From Methanoregulaceae archaeon UXB-2016 (GTDB lineage: Archaea > Halobacteriota > Methanomicrobia > Methanomicrobiales > Methanospirillaceae), in contig SISS01000015.1 in assembly GCA_004332335.1 (NCBI GenBank), forward strand, positions 103,218 to 167,217: a DNA stretch of 64,000 nt, given 5' to 3'. Each line of letters starts with the position of its first letter. The stretch's first letter is position 1. The notes below the pieces were generated by a model. That model made no database searches. It saw only the letters and a program-made list of their open reading frames with translations, and had not been told where the DNA came from. Shown here piece by piece: positions 46,968 to 55,652 of this stretch. Made by a program: the position numbers and the translations under genes.

Positions 46968-48194
46968 TTACCCCTCGGTGACGGTGAAGCCCGAGTCCTT
47001 CAGGGAGAACCGGAACATCACGTCCTGGATCGAGCCTTTTGAGGGGGCGGCGATCTTCAGGGGCTTCCCTTCGAACGAGCGGGTTCGGGCCCAATCGGCA
47101 AAGGAGGGCCAGTCCGTGGCCGGTGAACCGGCGACCGCGACAATTCCCGATCCCTCAGTATTGATGGGCTGGAGTACCTTAATAGGAGTTCCCCTGTCGA
47201 TCGCGGCGATCGCGGGGGGCACGCCGGCAAAGCCCATCTGGGCGTTGTTCGTCGCCTCCATCTGCATCAGCTCGGGACCGGCATTCGCCGAGATCAGGCG
47301 AACCTCGGCCACGCTCTCGCCGTTTACGACGAGGTCGCAGACCTCGGGCTTGGCCTGGGTCGGGTCACGGGGCTTGAGCATGATCCCGTAGTTGTCGTTC
47401 ATCCACTGGTGCTTCTTGATCGCAACCAGCAGGCCGCCCGAGTGCATGTCGGCCTTGAGGTAGCCGAGCGTGACCGGGCTCGACAGCTTCGCCGGGGTGA
47501 CGATCTTCTTCTGGGCGATCATCTGTGACGCGGACTCGTACGGTCCGACATCGAAGAGGATCTCGTCCAGCTCGGCTCCGGTGGCGTTGCCCAGGCGTCC
47601 CTGCACGATCCCCAGGCTCTTCTGGGCCGCGACGAACTGACGGGTTCCGTTTCTCCAGCCCTCGGTCGGTTCGGAGGTATACCGGACGGTCTTGATTGCA
47701 TCGGTCGTCACGCCGACGGACCCGACCGAGACGTTGCCGTAGGTGAAGTTGGCCTTGCCCACGAGCCAGTCGGCCAGGATATCGGCGGCCTCATCGGGGT
47801 GCTCGGTGGTGTAGGTGTTGCCGAGGATCGTGACGGCCGAGATCGCGTTGACGAAGTCGGGGTTCGCGGCGAGCAGGTCGTCACGGGCCGTGATTACGCA
47901 GCACGGGTGATTCTCCCACATCCCGGTGGGCGGCATTTCGGGCGAGTATGCCACGACCTGGCCGATCTTCGACTGGGTCGCGATCGACACGAACGGCTGC
48001 CAGGCGATGTATCCGTCGACCTGCTTGGTGGCCAGCAGGTTCGGCATGGGGCCGACGCCCTGGCTGTAGAGGATGCCGACTGTTGCATTCTTCGCCGTCT
48101 GGTTGCCCCCAGACGGAGTCGTGGTGCAGCCGGCGATGCAGAGGCCCGCGACGGCCAGAACGGCCAGCGCGAGCATCATCGTACGTGAGTCCAT
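46968..48194 (-). CDS. Solute-binding lipoprotein, NMT1/SsuA type, apparently circularly permuted
   Basis: A 408-residue lipoprotein: signal peptide and lipobox (VLAVAGLCIAGC), then the two halves of an SsuA-like protein in reversed order. Residues about 38-230 hold what is normally the C-terminal half (GVGPMPNLLATKQVDGYIAW, ENHPCCVITARDDLLAANPD, TTEHPDEAADIL). Residues about 240-408 hold the normal N-terminal half (VTLGYLKADMHSGGLLVAIK, MGFAGVPPAIAAIDRGTPIK, FEGKPLKIAAPSKGSIQDVM) and stop at SGFTVTEG, exactly where the N-terminal piece would continue. So no part is missing; only the order is swapped. ATG 48194 is used, as the track's extra 55 residues precede the signal peptide. It leads the importer operon. 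Confidence 0.87.
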   Translation of the reverse strand: MDSRTMMLALAVLAVAGLCIAGCTTTPSGGNQTAKNATVGILYSQGVGPMPNLLATKQVDGYIAWQPFVSIATQSKIGQVVAYSPEMPPTGMWENHPCCVITARDDLLAANPDFVNAISAVTILGNTYTTEHPDEAADILADWLVGKANFTYGNVSVGSVGVTTDAIKTVRYTSEPTEGWRNGTRQFVAAQKSLGIVQGRLGNATGAELDEILFDVGPYESASQMIAQKKIVTPAKLSSPVTLGYLKADMHSGGLLVAIKKHQWMNDNYGIMLKPRDPTQAKPEVCDLVVNGESVAEVRLISANAGPELMQMEATNNAQMGFAGVPPAIAAIDRGTPIKVLQPINTEGSGIVAVAGSPATDWPSFADWARTRSFEGKPLKIAAPSKGSIQDVMFRFSLKDSGFTVTEG

Positions 48195-48433
48195 GACAGA
48201 ACGATGTGAGGGGCGGGATGATATACGTTTTCCTGTTAGCCTGTGAATTTCTCTTTTAAGCCCACTCTTCATTGGAAAATTATCCTTATGTAAAATTATT
48301 GGCAGGATCATGTCCACATATCCTCCAGAAGGACGGTAGTTTGGGCCGAGCGGCCGCACGGTCTCTATCTCCGCTTGTTCGATCCGGCTCCGACATCCTC
48401 ATCTCGCCTCATGCCGACCTAGTAGGGAACGGC

Positions 48434-49912
48434 ATGGCTCGGGACGTGGTACGGAGCGGGCGCCTTGCGGGGGAGCGGGCCGGCGATATCGCCCGGTACC
48501 TCTCGTCCTCCTGGGCGGATCGGTGGATCGGCGAGGCGGACCTGCTCGTGGACATGGCGCATGTGCTGATGCTCGGGCAGCAGGGGATCATCGGGGACGA
48601 GCACGTCCGGGCGCTGCTGCAGGGGCTCGTCCGGCTGCACGACGACGGTCTTCCGGAGTCGGTCTATGATCCCGTGTACGAGGACGTCCACGCCGGGATC
48701 GAGACCCACCTGACGGCGATGGTCGGGGAAGAGGCCGGTGGGCGCCTCCACATCGGCCGGTCGCGGAACGACGAGGTGGCGACCTGCATGCGCCTGCGCC
48801 TGCGCGATGAGCTCCTGGCGCTCGCGGACGAGGTCTGCGCCCTGCGGCGTGTCCTCACAGAGATCGCGTCGGCGCATGAGGAGAGCGTGATGCCCGGCTT
48901 CACCCATCTCCAGCACGCCCAGCCCACCACCCTCGCCCACCACATGCTCGCCTATGCGTCGGCCTTCGAGCGGGACTGGGGCCGGCTCATCGACGCCTAC
49001 GGCCGCGTGAACCGCTCGCCTCTCGGCGCTGCCGCCTTCGCCTCGACCGGGTACCCGATCGACCGCGAGTCGACCGCGGCCCGGCTCGGGTTCTCGGATC
49101 TCGTCGAGAACTCGATGGACGCGGTCTCGGGGCGCGACTTTGCCCTCGAGCCCCTCTCGGCCGCAGCCGTCCTGATGGCAACGGCCAGCCGACTCGCGGA
49201 CGAGCTCGTGCTCTGGTCCTCGTCGCTCGTGGGCTTCGTCGAGCTCGACGATGCCTACTGCTCGACCTCCTCGATCATGCCCCAGAAGAAGAACCCCGAC
49301 ACACTCGAGCTCCTCCGGGCGAAGGCGGCCTCGGTCGCGGGCGAGCTCGGGGCCGCGCTCGGGATCGTCAAGGGGCTTCCGCAGGCCTACAACCGCGACC
49401 TGCAGGAGCTCTCGCCCCACCTCTGGCGCGGGATCGACGAGGCCCGCACCTCGGTCCGCATCCTCACGGGGGCGGTCGGGACGGCCCGCTTCGAGACGGA
49501 GAGGATGGCGGCCCAGGCCGGTCTCGGCGGCTCGACCGCGACCGAGCTCGCGGACACGCTCGTGCGCGAGTTCGGGCTTCCCTTCCGCACAGCCCACCAC
49601 GTGGTCGCTCGAGCCGTGCGCGAGGGCCGGCTCGACCTGGCCGGGCTCGAGGCCGCAGGGGTGACGATGGCCGGGCTCTCACTCGTCGAGCGGGGCCTCG
49701 ACCAGGCCCGTGTGGACCGGGCCCTCGACCCCCGTGAGTCGGTCCGCGTCCGGGGAGCCCCGGGCGGGCCGGCGCCGGCCGCAGTCCGGGCACAGCTCGA
49801 GACCCTCTCGGCCGGCCTGCGCCGTGACGGGATGTTTATCGATCAGGAGAAGAAACGGGTCGAAACCGCGATCGACGGGCTGCTCGCGTCGGCCCGGGAG
49901 GTAATAGGGTGA
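48434..49912 (+). CDS. argH: Argininosuccinate lyase
   Basis: A 492-residue enzyme that splits argininosuccinate to arginine and fumarate in the last step of arginine synthesis. The signature SSIMPQKKNPDTLELLRAKA is present, as are GRSRNDEVATCMRL, the catalytic-His region FTHLQHAQPTTLAHH and the N-terminal RYLSSSWADRWIGEADLLVD. Start: ATG 48434, with TAGGGA 5-6 bases upstream; the track's earlier start adds 54 unrelated residues. Its TGA overlaps the GTG of gatD, coupling arginine synthesis to tRNA-dependent Gln formation; that genomic pairing is unusual but known in this order. Confidence 0.95.
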   Translation: MARDVVRSGRLAGERAGDIARYLSSSWADRWIGEADLLVDMAHVLMLGQQGIIGDEHVRALLQGLVRLHDDGLPESVYDPVYEDVHAGIETHLTAMVGEEAGGRLHIGRSRNDEVATCMRLRLRDELLALADEVCALRRVLTEIASAHEESVMPGFTHLQHAQPTTLAHHMLAYASAFERDWGRLIDAYGRVNRSPLGAAAFASTGYPIDRESTAARLGFSDLVENSMDAVSGRDFALEPLSAAAVLMATASRLADELVLWSSSLVGFVELDDAYCSTSSIMPQKKNPDTLELLRAKAASVAGELGAALGIVKGLPQAYNRDLQELSPHLWRGIDEARTSVRILTGAVGTARFETERMAAQAGLGGSTATELADTLVREFGLPFRTAHHVVARAVREGRLDLAGLEAAGVTMAGLSLVERGLDQARVDRALDPRESVRVRGAPGGPAPAAVRAQLETLSAGLRRDGMFIDQEKKRVETAIDGLLASAREVIG

Positions 49913-51147
49913 TACAGGAGTTAGCCCCGGGGGACCGGGTCGCCTGCACGGTCGGCGACACGGAGCTTACGGGCACATACATAACGGACCGCGCGGGGAT
50001 GCGCGTGGTCAAGCTCGACAGCGGCTACAACATCGGGGTCGGTCCCGAGCGGGTCGACCTGGTCGAGCATATCCCGCTCGCGCCGCAGCCGGCCCTCGAG
50101 GTCGAACAGGACCCGAACCTTCCCGAGCTCGCGATCGTCTCGACCGGCGGCACTATCGCGAGCCGGATCGATTATCGGACCGGGGCCGTGACCAGTCAGT
50201 TCACGGCCGCGGACATCCTCCGTGCGATCCCGGGCCTGGCCGAGATCGCCCGCTACCGGACCCACGTCCTCGCGACCATCCTCTCGGAGAACATGACACC
50301 GGCCCTCTGGCAGGAGCTCGCCCGCGCCGTCCATGACGCGATCGCAGACGGAGCGTCCGGCGTGATCGTCACTCACGGCACGGACACGATGTCCCACTCG
50401 GCCGCGGCCCTCGCGTTCATGCTCCAGACGCCGGTCCCGGTCGTCTTCGTCGGTTCCCAACGCTCGGCCGATCGCCCCTCGTCGGACAACGTGATGAACG
50501 GGATCTCGGCCGCGGCGGCCGCGGTCTCTGACCTGGGCGAGGTCGCGGTCGTGATGCACGAAGGGCCTTCGGACGACCGCTGCGCCCTCCACCGCGCGGC
50601 ACGGGTGCGCAAGCTCCACACCTCGCGGCGGGACGCTTTCCAATCTGTGGAGTCGTCGCCGATCGGGCACGTCGACTACCCGGCCCGTACAGTCCACCTC
50701 TCCCGCGATGCGGTCCGACGCGGAAGACGGGCTCTCGCGCTCGACGACCGGCTCGAGCCGCGCTGCGGCCTGATCCAGTTCTATCCCGGGATGGAGCCGG
50801 CCCTGCTCGACTCCTTCGCCGGCTATAAGGGACTCGTCGTGGCCGGGACGGGCCTCGGGCACGTCTCGACCCCGTGCATCGAACGGCTCGGCGCGCTCGT
50901 CGCGAACGGGACCGCGGTCGTGATGACCTCGCAGTGCCTGTACGGTCGGGTCTGCGACCGTGTCTACGACACGGGGCGGGACCTGCTCGCCTGCGGCGTG
51001 ATCGAGGGGGCCACCATGCTCCCCGAGGTCGCGCTGGTCAAGCTGATGTGCGTGCTCGGCAGGACGCGGGACCCGGACGAGGTCCGGCGGCTGATGCAGG
51101 CCGATCTCGCCGGAGAGGTCCTCGGGAGGACGCCGCATGGACTCTGA
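49909..51147 (+). CDS. gatD: Glu-tRNA(Gln) amidotransferase subunit D
   Basis: A 412-residue asparaginase-like subunit that frees ammonia from Asn or Gln for GatE. An N-terminal Tudor/SH3-like strand domain (residues 5-60) is followed by the asparaginase core: STGGTIASRIDYRTGAV holds the first catalytic Thr, and VTHGTDTMSHSA holds the second Thr and Asp. FVGSQRSADRPSSDNVMN and MTSQCLYGRV are typical of archaeal GatD. GTG 49909 overlaps argH by 4 bases, and the end overlaps gatE by 11 bases. Confidence 0.96.
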   Translation: MIQELAPGDRVACTVGDTELTGTYITDRAGMRVVKLDSGYNIGVGPERVDLVEHIPLAPQPALEVEQDPNLPELAIVSTGGTIASRIDYRTGAVTSQFTAADILRAIPGLAEIARYRTHVLATILSENMTPALWQELARAVHDAIADGASGVIVTHGTDTMSHSAAALAFMLQTPVPVVFVGSQRSADRPSSDNVMNGISAAAAAVSDLGEVAVVMHEGPSDDRCALHRAARVRKLHTSRRDAFQSVESSPIGHVDYPARTVHLSRDAVRRGRRALALDDRLEPRCGLIQFYPGMEPALLDSFAGYKGLVVAGTGLGHVSTPCIERLGALVANGTAVVMTSQCLYGRVCDRVYDTGRDLLACGVIEGATMLPEVALVKLMCVLGRTRDPDEVRRLMQADLAGEVLGRTPHGL

Positions 51148-52969
51148 ACTCACCGGCCTTGTGGCCGGCCTCGAGATCCACCAGCAGCTCGACACGGCCT
51201 GCAAGCTCTTCTGCGGCTGCCCGACCCGGATCCGGCCGGTCGAGGAGCACGACGGCGAGTTCTTCCGGTACCTCCGCGCGACTGCTTCCGAGCTCGGTAA
51301 GATCGACCGGGCGGCCGAGGAGGAGATGAAACAGGTCCGGCGGTTCCGGTACCTCGCCTACGACACGACCTGCCTGGTCGAGAACGACGACGAGCCCCCA
51401 TCACCCCTGAACGATGAGGCGCTCGAGTGCACACTCCAGGTCGCCAAGACCTTCGGCATGACCCCGATCGAGCAGGTCCACGTGATGCGGAAGCTCGTGA
51501 TCGACGGCTCGAACACGAGCGGGTTCCAGCGGACGGGCCTGGTCGCGGTGGGCGGCACGCTCCCGAACGGCGGGAGGATCGAGTCGATCTGCCTCGAGGA
51601 GGAGGCGGCCCAGCGGGTCGAGGAAGCCTGCTTCTCGCTCGACCGGCTCGGGATCCCGCTGGTCGAGATCACGACCTCGCCCTGCCTCCGGTCCCCCGAG
51701 GAGGTCCAGGAGACGGCCGCATACATCGGGATGGTGCTCCGGTCGACGGGTAAGGTCAAGCGCGGGATCGGCACGATCCGGCAGGACCTGAACGTCTCGA
51801 TCCCCGAGGGCGCCCGTGTCGAGATCAAGGGGGTCCAGGAGCTCGACCTGATTGCCGAGGTGGTCCGGCGCGAGGTCCGGCGGCAGCAAGGCCTCCTGGC
51901 GATCCGTGCCGAGCTCCTCTCTCGCGGGGCCGGAATCGATGAGGAGCCGGTCGACGTGACCGGGCTCTTCAAGAACACGGGATCGGCGATCCTGAAGAAG
52001 GCCCCCGTCATCCTCGGGGTCCGGCTCCGGGGCTTTGCGGGCCTCGTGGGGCAGGAGCTCCAGCCAGGCCGGCGGCTCGGGTCCGAGCTCTCGGACTACG
52101 CGAAGCGCTGCGGGGTCGGCGGGATCTTCCACACGGACGAGCTCCCGGCCTACGGCGTGACAGGTGAGGAGGTGACCTCCCTCCGGGGAGCGCTCGAGGC
52201 TCAAGACGACGACTGCGTCGTGATCGTCGCGGCGGATCGGAAGCGCGCCCAGTGCGCTGTGCGCCAGGTGGTCCGGCGGGCGCAGCTTGCGCTCGAGGGC
52301 GTGCCCGAGGAGACGCGGAAGATGCTCGAGGGCGGCTCGAGCGCGTACATGCGCCCGCTCCCGGGCGCGGCCCGGATGTACCCCGAGACCGACGTCCTCC
52401 CCGTGGCGATCACGGCCGAGCGGTGGGCCGGGGTCGCCGTCCCCGAGCTTCTGACCGAGAAGGCGCTCCGCCTCAAGCGAGAGTCGGGGCTCGACCCGGC
52501 CGTCGCCCGCCAGCTGGCCCACTCGGACCGGCTCCCGCTCTACCTCCGGGCGGTCGAAGCCGGGGTACGACCGACCCTCGCAGCTCGGACCGCCCTCGCG
52601 ACCCTGAAGGAGCTCGGGCGGGACGGGGTCCCGGTCGAGCGGCTCGAGGACGAGGACGTGACTGCGATCCTCACGGCGGTCGAGGAGGGGCGGGCTGCGA
52701 AGGAGGCTGTGCCCGACCTCCTCCGGGCCGTGGCCGCAGGCTCGAGCGTCAAGGATGCTCTGGCCACCCTCGCTCCGACCGTCGGAGCCGACGAGCTTGA
52801 GGCCATCGTCGCCCGGATTGTCGGGGAGAGAACCGAGTTCGTCCTCGAACGGGGCATGGGGGCGCTCGGGCCCCTGATGGGGCTCGTGATGGCCGAGGTC
52901 CGCGGCTCGGTCGACGGAAAACGGCTCTCGGAACTGCTCCGTTCGGCCCTCAAACACGCGCTTGAATAA
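51137..52969 (+). CDS. gatE: Glu-tRNA(Gln) amidotransferase subunit E
   Basis: A 610-residue GatB-like kinase/amidase subunit specific to archaea. GLEIHQQLDTACKLFCGCPT carries the Cys pair of the zinc site. VMRKLVIDGSNTSGFQRT, EEEAAQRV and RTGKVKRGIGTIRQDLNVSI are core motifs. Residues about 275-390 are the AspRS-type GAD insertion (LRLRGFAGLVG..., GVGGIFHTDELPAYG), and the C-terminal helical and tail (YqeY-like) domains follow. With GatD it converts Glu-tRNA(Gln) to Gln-tRNA(Gln). The start overlaps gatD. It ends 48 bases before an RGG protein gene. Confidence 0.96.
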   Translation: MDSELTGLVAGLEIHQQLDTACKLFCGCPTRIRPVEEHDGEFFRYLRATASELGKIDRAAEEEMKQVRRFRYLAYDTTCLVENDDEPPSPLNDEALECTLQVAKTFGMTPIEQVHVMRKLVIDGSNTSGFQRTGLVAVGGTLPNGGRIESICLEEEAAQRVEEACFSLDRLGIPLVEITTSPCLRSPEEVQETAAYIGMVLRSTGKVKRGIGTIRQDLNVSIPEGARVEIKGVQELDLIAEVVRREVRRQQGLLAIRAELLSRGAGIDEEPVDVTGLFKNTGSAILKKAPVILGVRLRGFAGLVGQELQPGRRLGSELSDYAKRCGVGGIFHTDELPAYGVTGEEVTSLRGALEAQDDDCVVIVAADRKRAQCAVRQVVRRAQLALEGVPEETRKMLEGGSSAYMRPLPGAARMYPETDVLPVAITAERWAGVAVPELLTEKALRLKRESGLDPAVARQLAHSDRLPLYLRAVEAGVRPTLAARTALATLKELGRDGVPVERLEDEDVTAILTAVEEGRAAKEAVPDLLRAVAAGSSVKDALATLAPTVGADELEAIVARIVGERTEFVLERGMGALGPLMGLVMAEVRGSVDGKRLSELLRSALKHALE

Positions 52970-53017
52970 CAGTACATTTATGCGACGGAGCACGCAATAG
53001 ATAAAGGAGTTCGATTC

Positions 53018-53329
53018 ATGGGAAAGACAGGCACGACCCAGTGGGTCCAGATCAAAGGCGTCAAGGGGCAGCTCCGGCTCGTCCCGGCCAAGGAGGGCGA
53101 GCTCAAGAAGCCCGGCCCGAACCAGCGCTTCAAGACGGGTATCAACCTCAAGAAGCTCGAGGCCGCCTCTGACAGCCGCGGCGGGCAGCGCCGTGGCGGC
53201 CGCCGCGGCGGTCGCGGCGGTGCGCGTGGGCGCGGCCGGCCCGGCGAGACCGAGGAGAAGCTGACCCGGATCCGCGTGCAGCGTGCAAAGGTCTCGGTTG
53301 TGGGCGCGAAGGCCCGCTCGGGCCGCTAA
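53018..53329 (+). CDS. Small basic RGG-box protein (possibly DUF5350)
   Basis: A 103-residue, very basic protein. Residues 1-50 (TTQWVQIKGVKGQLRLVPAKEG) form a compact conserved beta-type head that resembles the archaeal DUF5350 proteins, an assignment I hold with moderate confidence. Residues 53-78 are an RGG/GR-rich tract (GGQRRGGRRGGRGGARGRGR), typical of RNA-binding tails. The end ETEEKLTRIRVQRAKVSVVG is again ordered. AAAGGAG 6-8 bases before the ATG is a near-perfect ribosome site, suggesting high expression. A ribosome- or RNA-associated role is inferred from charge and the RGG tract only. Confidence 0.8.
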   Translation: MGKTGTTQWVQIKGVKGQLRLVPAKEGELKKPGPNQRFKTGINLKKLEAASDSRGGQRRGGRRGGRGGARGRGRPGETEEKLTRIRVQRAKVSVVGAKARSGR

Positions 53330-53359
53330 CTAACCTTTTTTAGGGATCCCCGCATCCTA

Positions 53360-53722
53360 ATGGGCATGGACCTCAAAGTTGCCCTCGCGTCGTACACGGC
53401 GGCCGAGCACCTGAAGAACTCGCTGATCACGGTATCGCAGCTTCTCGCGACGGTCCCGTCCTATCCCGAGGCCGAGCGGCCCGGTGCGGCACGCATGCTC
53501 GTCTCCCTGCTCGGGGTCGTGCGCGGCGACGCCCACCGCGCGTACCAGGTGACCGGGGAGCAGCCGTTCCAGCGCACGACAGAGACCCTCTCTGAGGCGA
53601 TCAGCCTGACCGAGAGCCGCGAGTACGATCAGGCCGCGGAACGGGTCGGCGGCGCGATCTCGCAGGTGACCACCGCGGCACAGGGAGCGTGGGGGCAGCT
53701 CTCCGCCAATGGACTCGTCTGA
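53360..53722 (+). CDS. Small helical protein, function unknown
   Basis: A 120-residue soluble helical protein, probably a four-helix bundle (ASYTAAEHLKNSLITVSQLL, ERPGAARMLVSLLGVVRGDAHRAY, FQRTTETLSEAISLTESREYDQAAERVGG). No cofactor motif is seen. ATG 53360 is adopted; ATG 53366 gives MDLKV and is nearly as good. A TTTTTT run before it (53335-53340) may end the RGG gene's message or be part of a promoter. It overlaps the following nitroreductase gene by 14 bases, so the two are likely expressed together. Confidence 0.7.
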   Translation: MGMDLKVALASYTAAEHLKNSLITVSQLLATVPSYPEAERPGAARMLVSLLGVVRGDAHRAYQVTGEQPFQRTTETLSEAISLTESREYDQAAERVGGAISQVTTAAQGAWGQLSANGLV

Positions 53723-54236
53723 GTTTTACGGATTCCTGGCGAACCGGGCGTCGATCCGGTCGTACTCGGGCGACGCCCTGGAGCCGGAGGCTCTCGCCTA
53801 CATCCTCTCCTGCGCCTCGACGGCGCCGAGCGCGGGCAATCTCGAGTCGTGGGATGTTGTGGTCGTGACCGACCCCGAGCAGCGCAACCAGCTCGCGGAG
53901 GCCGCCCTCGAACAGGCGCATGTGAACGAGGCCCCGACGGTCCTGGTGGTCTGCGCCAACTACGTTCGGGCGATGTCGCGGTACGGCGACCGCGGGATCC
54001 TCTACGCCCTCTGCGACGCCTCGATCGCGGCCACCTATATGATGCTCGGGGCGCACGCCCGCGGGCTCTCGTCGTGCTGGACCGGGGTGTTCGACGACGA
54101 TGACGTACGGACGGTCCTCGGACTGCCTCAGCATATCCGTCCGCTCGTCCTCCTGACGGTCGGACCCGGCGAGCAGACAACCGGCATGACGGCGCGTCTG
54201 CCGGTCGAGGAGCATGTTCATCTCGATTCCTGGTAG
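53709..54236 (+). CDS. Nitroreductase-family flavoprotein
   Basis: A 175-residue FMN-binding oxidoreductase. FMN-phosphate residues are in NRASIRSYSGDALE, the dimer/FMN block is CASTAPSAGNLESWDVVVVTD, and the C-terminal part has ATYMMLGAHARGLSSCWTG and the final VGPGEQ. It is short (family 170-220) but complete. The substrate is unknown; methanogen members may reduce quinone-like or nitro compounds with NAD(P)H. It overlaps the upstream helical gene and is followed 6 bases later by the UPF0212 gene. Confidence 0.9.
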   Translation: MDSSEFYGFLANRASIRSYSGDALEPEALAYILSCASTAPSAGNLESWDVVVVTDPEQRNQLAEAALEQAHVNEAPTVLVVCANYVRAMSRYGDRGILYALCDASIAATYMMLGAHARGLSSCWTGVFDDDDVRTVLGLPQHIRPLVLLTVGPGEQTTGMTARLPVEEHVHLDSW

Positions 54237-54242
54237 GACCCA

Positions 54243-54737
54243 ATGACAGATTACCTGATAACGATGGAGTCGGCCTGGATCATTCATGATGCCCGGTCGC
54301 TCGACGATGCGATCTCGATCGCGATCGGGGAGGCCGGAAAGAGGCTCAACCCGACGGCAAAGTACGTGGAGATCGAGACGGGGCTGATGGGCTGCCCGTA
54401 CTGTGAGGAGTCGCTCAACTGCGCCCTCGTGGTGGCGAACACGGGCCTGGTCGGGCTCGTCCTGGAGATGAAGGTCTATAAGGCCGAGTCCGAGGAGCAC
54501 GCACAGCGGATCGCGAGGTCCGTGGTCGGCAAGGCCCTGCGCGACATCCCGCTCAAGGTCCTGGAGACACGGGTGCTCGGGGAGACGAAGACGAAGCCTG
54601 AGACCAGAGGGAAGCCCGAGGCCAGAGCGCAGTCTGAGACCAAAGAGAAGCCCGAGGCGAAGCCGAAACCCGAGACGAAGGCGGACCGCCCGGCCGCCCC
54701 GAGACCGCCGGCAGGACAGCACCCCTGGCGGAGATGA
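54243..54737 (+). CDS. UPF0212 (DUF555) protein with charged repetitive tail
   Basis: A 164-residue protein. Residues 1-110 are the archaeal DUF555 domain: [39 protein letters not shown], the metal-type CPYC (residues 55-58), and [43 protein letters not shown]. The last 50 residues are a low-complexity tail of six 'KPE/T' units ([20 protein letters not shown]), absent in most family members that I recall. Function is unknown; the gene usually lies near translation or nucleoside genes. It is followed by the kinase gene after 4 bases. Confidence 0.86.
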   Translation: MTDYLITMESAWIIHDARSLDDAISIAIGEAGKRLNPTAKYVEIETGLMGCPYCEESLNCALVVANTGLVGLVLEMKVYKAESEEHAQRIARSVVGKALRDIPLKVLETRVLGETKTKPETRGKPEARAQSETKEKPEAKPKPETKADRPAAPRPPAGQHPWRR

Positions 54738-54741
54738 TCCG

Positions 54742-55632
54742 GTGATCACCGTTGTCGGGCACACAGCTGTCGACCATATCAGCTGTGTGACCGCCCTGCC
54801 GGGCTCGAACGGTTCGACCTCGATCACGGACCGGCAGATCCTCTTCGGCGGCGGTGCCGCGAACATCGCGGCCGGGATTGCCCGTCTCGGCGGCGAGGCA
54901 GAGCTCCTTTCGGCGGTCGGCGGCGACTTTGCCGGATCCGAGTACGACCGCTGGCTCAGGGAGCTCGGCGTACACGAGCGCTTCTACACGGTCGAGGAGG
55001 CCCATACGGCCACTGCGTTCATGTTCACCGACGGCATGGGCGCCCAGATGACCTTCTTCGAGTGGGGCGCCTCGGTCGCGTTCTCGCGCGAGGAGGCGCC
55101 GGCCCTCGACTTCGTTCATATGGCGACGGCCGATCCGACCTTCAACCGGCAGGTGGCCGAACGGGCGCGGTTTGCCTCGTTCGATCCGGGCCAGGACCTG
55201 CACCGCTACTCGGCCGAGGACCTCGAGGCGATCCTCGACGAGATCGACATCCTCTTCGCCAACCACCACGAGGTCACGGAGATGTGCCGGCTCCTCGGCC
55301 TCTCCCGGGCCGAGCTGATCGCCCGGGTGCCGATCGCCGTCTTCACCGAGGGGCCCGAGGGCTCCTGCCTGGCCACCGACGGCACGGAGATCCACGTACC
55401 CGTCGTGCCGGTCAGCATGGCCGACCCCACGGGGGCGGGCGACGCTTACCGAGCGGGGTTCCTGACGGCCTACACAAGGGACCTCCCCCTCGAGACCTGC
55501 TGCCGGGTCGGGACCGTGACCGCGTCGTTCACGGTCGAGCACCCGGGCTGCCAGACGAACCTGCCCGACTGGGAGACGATGCGTGCGCGGTACGAGCGGC
55601 ACTTCGGTGCGCTTATCCCGTCTCCGCCATGA
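54742..55632 (+). CDS. PfkB-family kinase, probable nucleoside kinase
   Basis: A 296-residue ribokinase-fold enzyme. Substrate loop GGGAANIAAGIARLGG, then the anion hole and catalytic base in ADPTGAGDAYRAGFL (GAGD), all intact. ANHHEVTEMC is the usual NxxE Mg-binding position. The closest known archaeal relative type is the broad-specificity nucleoside kinase (MJ0406), which phosphorylates inosine, guanosine and cytidine, and could feed nucleosides from salvage back to nucleotides. That assignment is inference. GTG 54742 has GGAG 7-10 bases upstream within the previous gene's end. Confidence 0.87.
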   Translation: MITVVGHTAVDHISCVTALPGSNGSTSITDRQILFGGGAANIAAGIARLGGEAELLSAVGGDFAGSEYDRWLRELGVHERFYTVEEAHTATAFMFTDGMGAQMTFFEWGASVAFSREEAPALDFVHMATADPTFNRQVAERARFASFDPGQDLHRYSAEDLEAILDEIDILFANHHEVTEMCRLLGLSRAELIARVPIAVFTEGPEGSCLATDGTEIHVPVVPVSMADPTGAGDAYRAGFLTAYTRDLPLETCCRVGTVTASFTVEHPGCQTNLPDWETMRARYERHFGALIPSPP

Positions 55633-55652
55633 TACTTCTGTAGAGGTCACCC

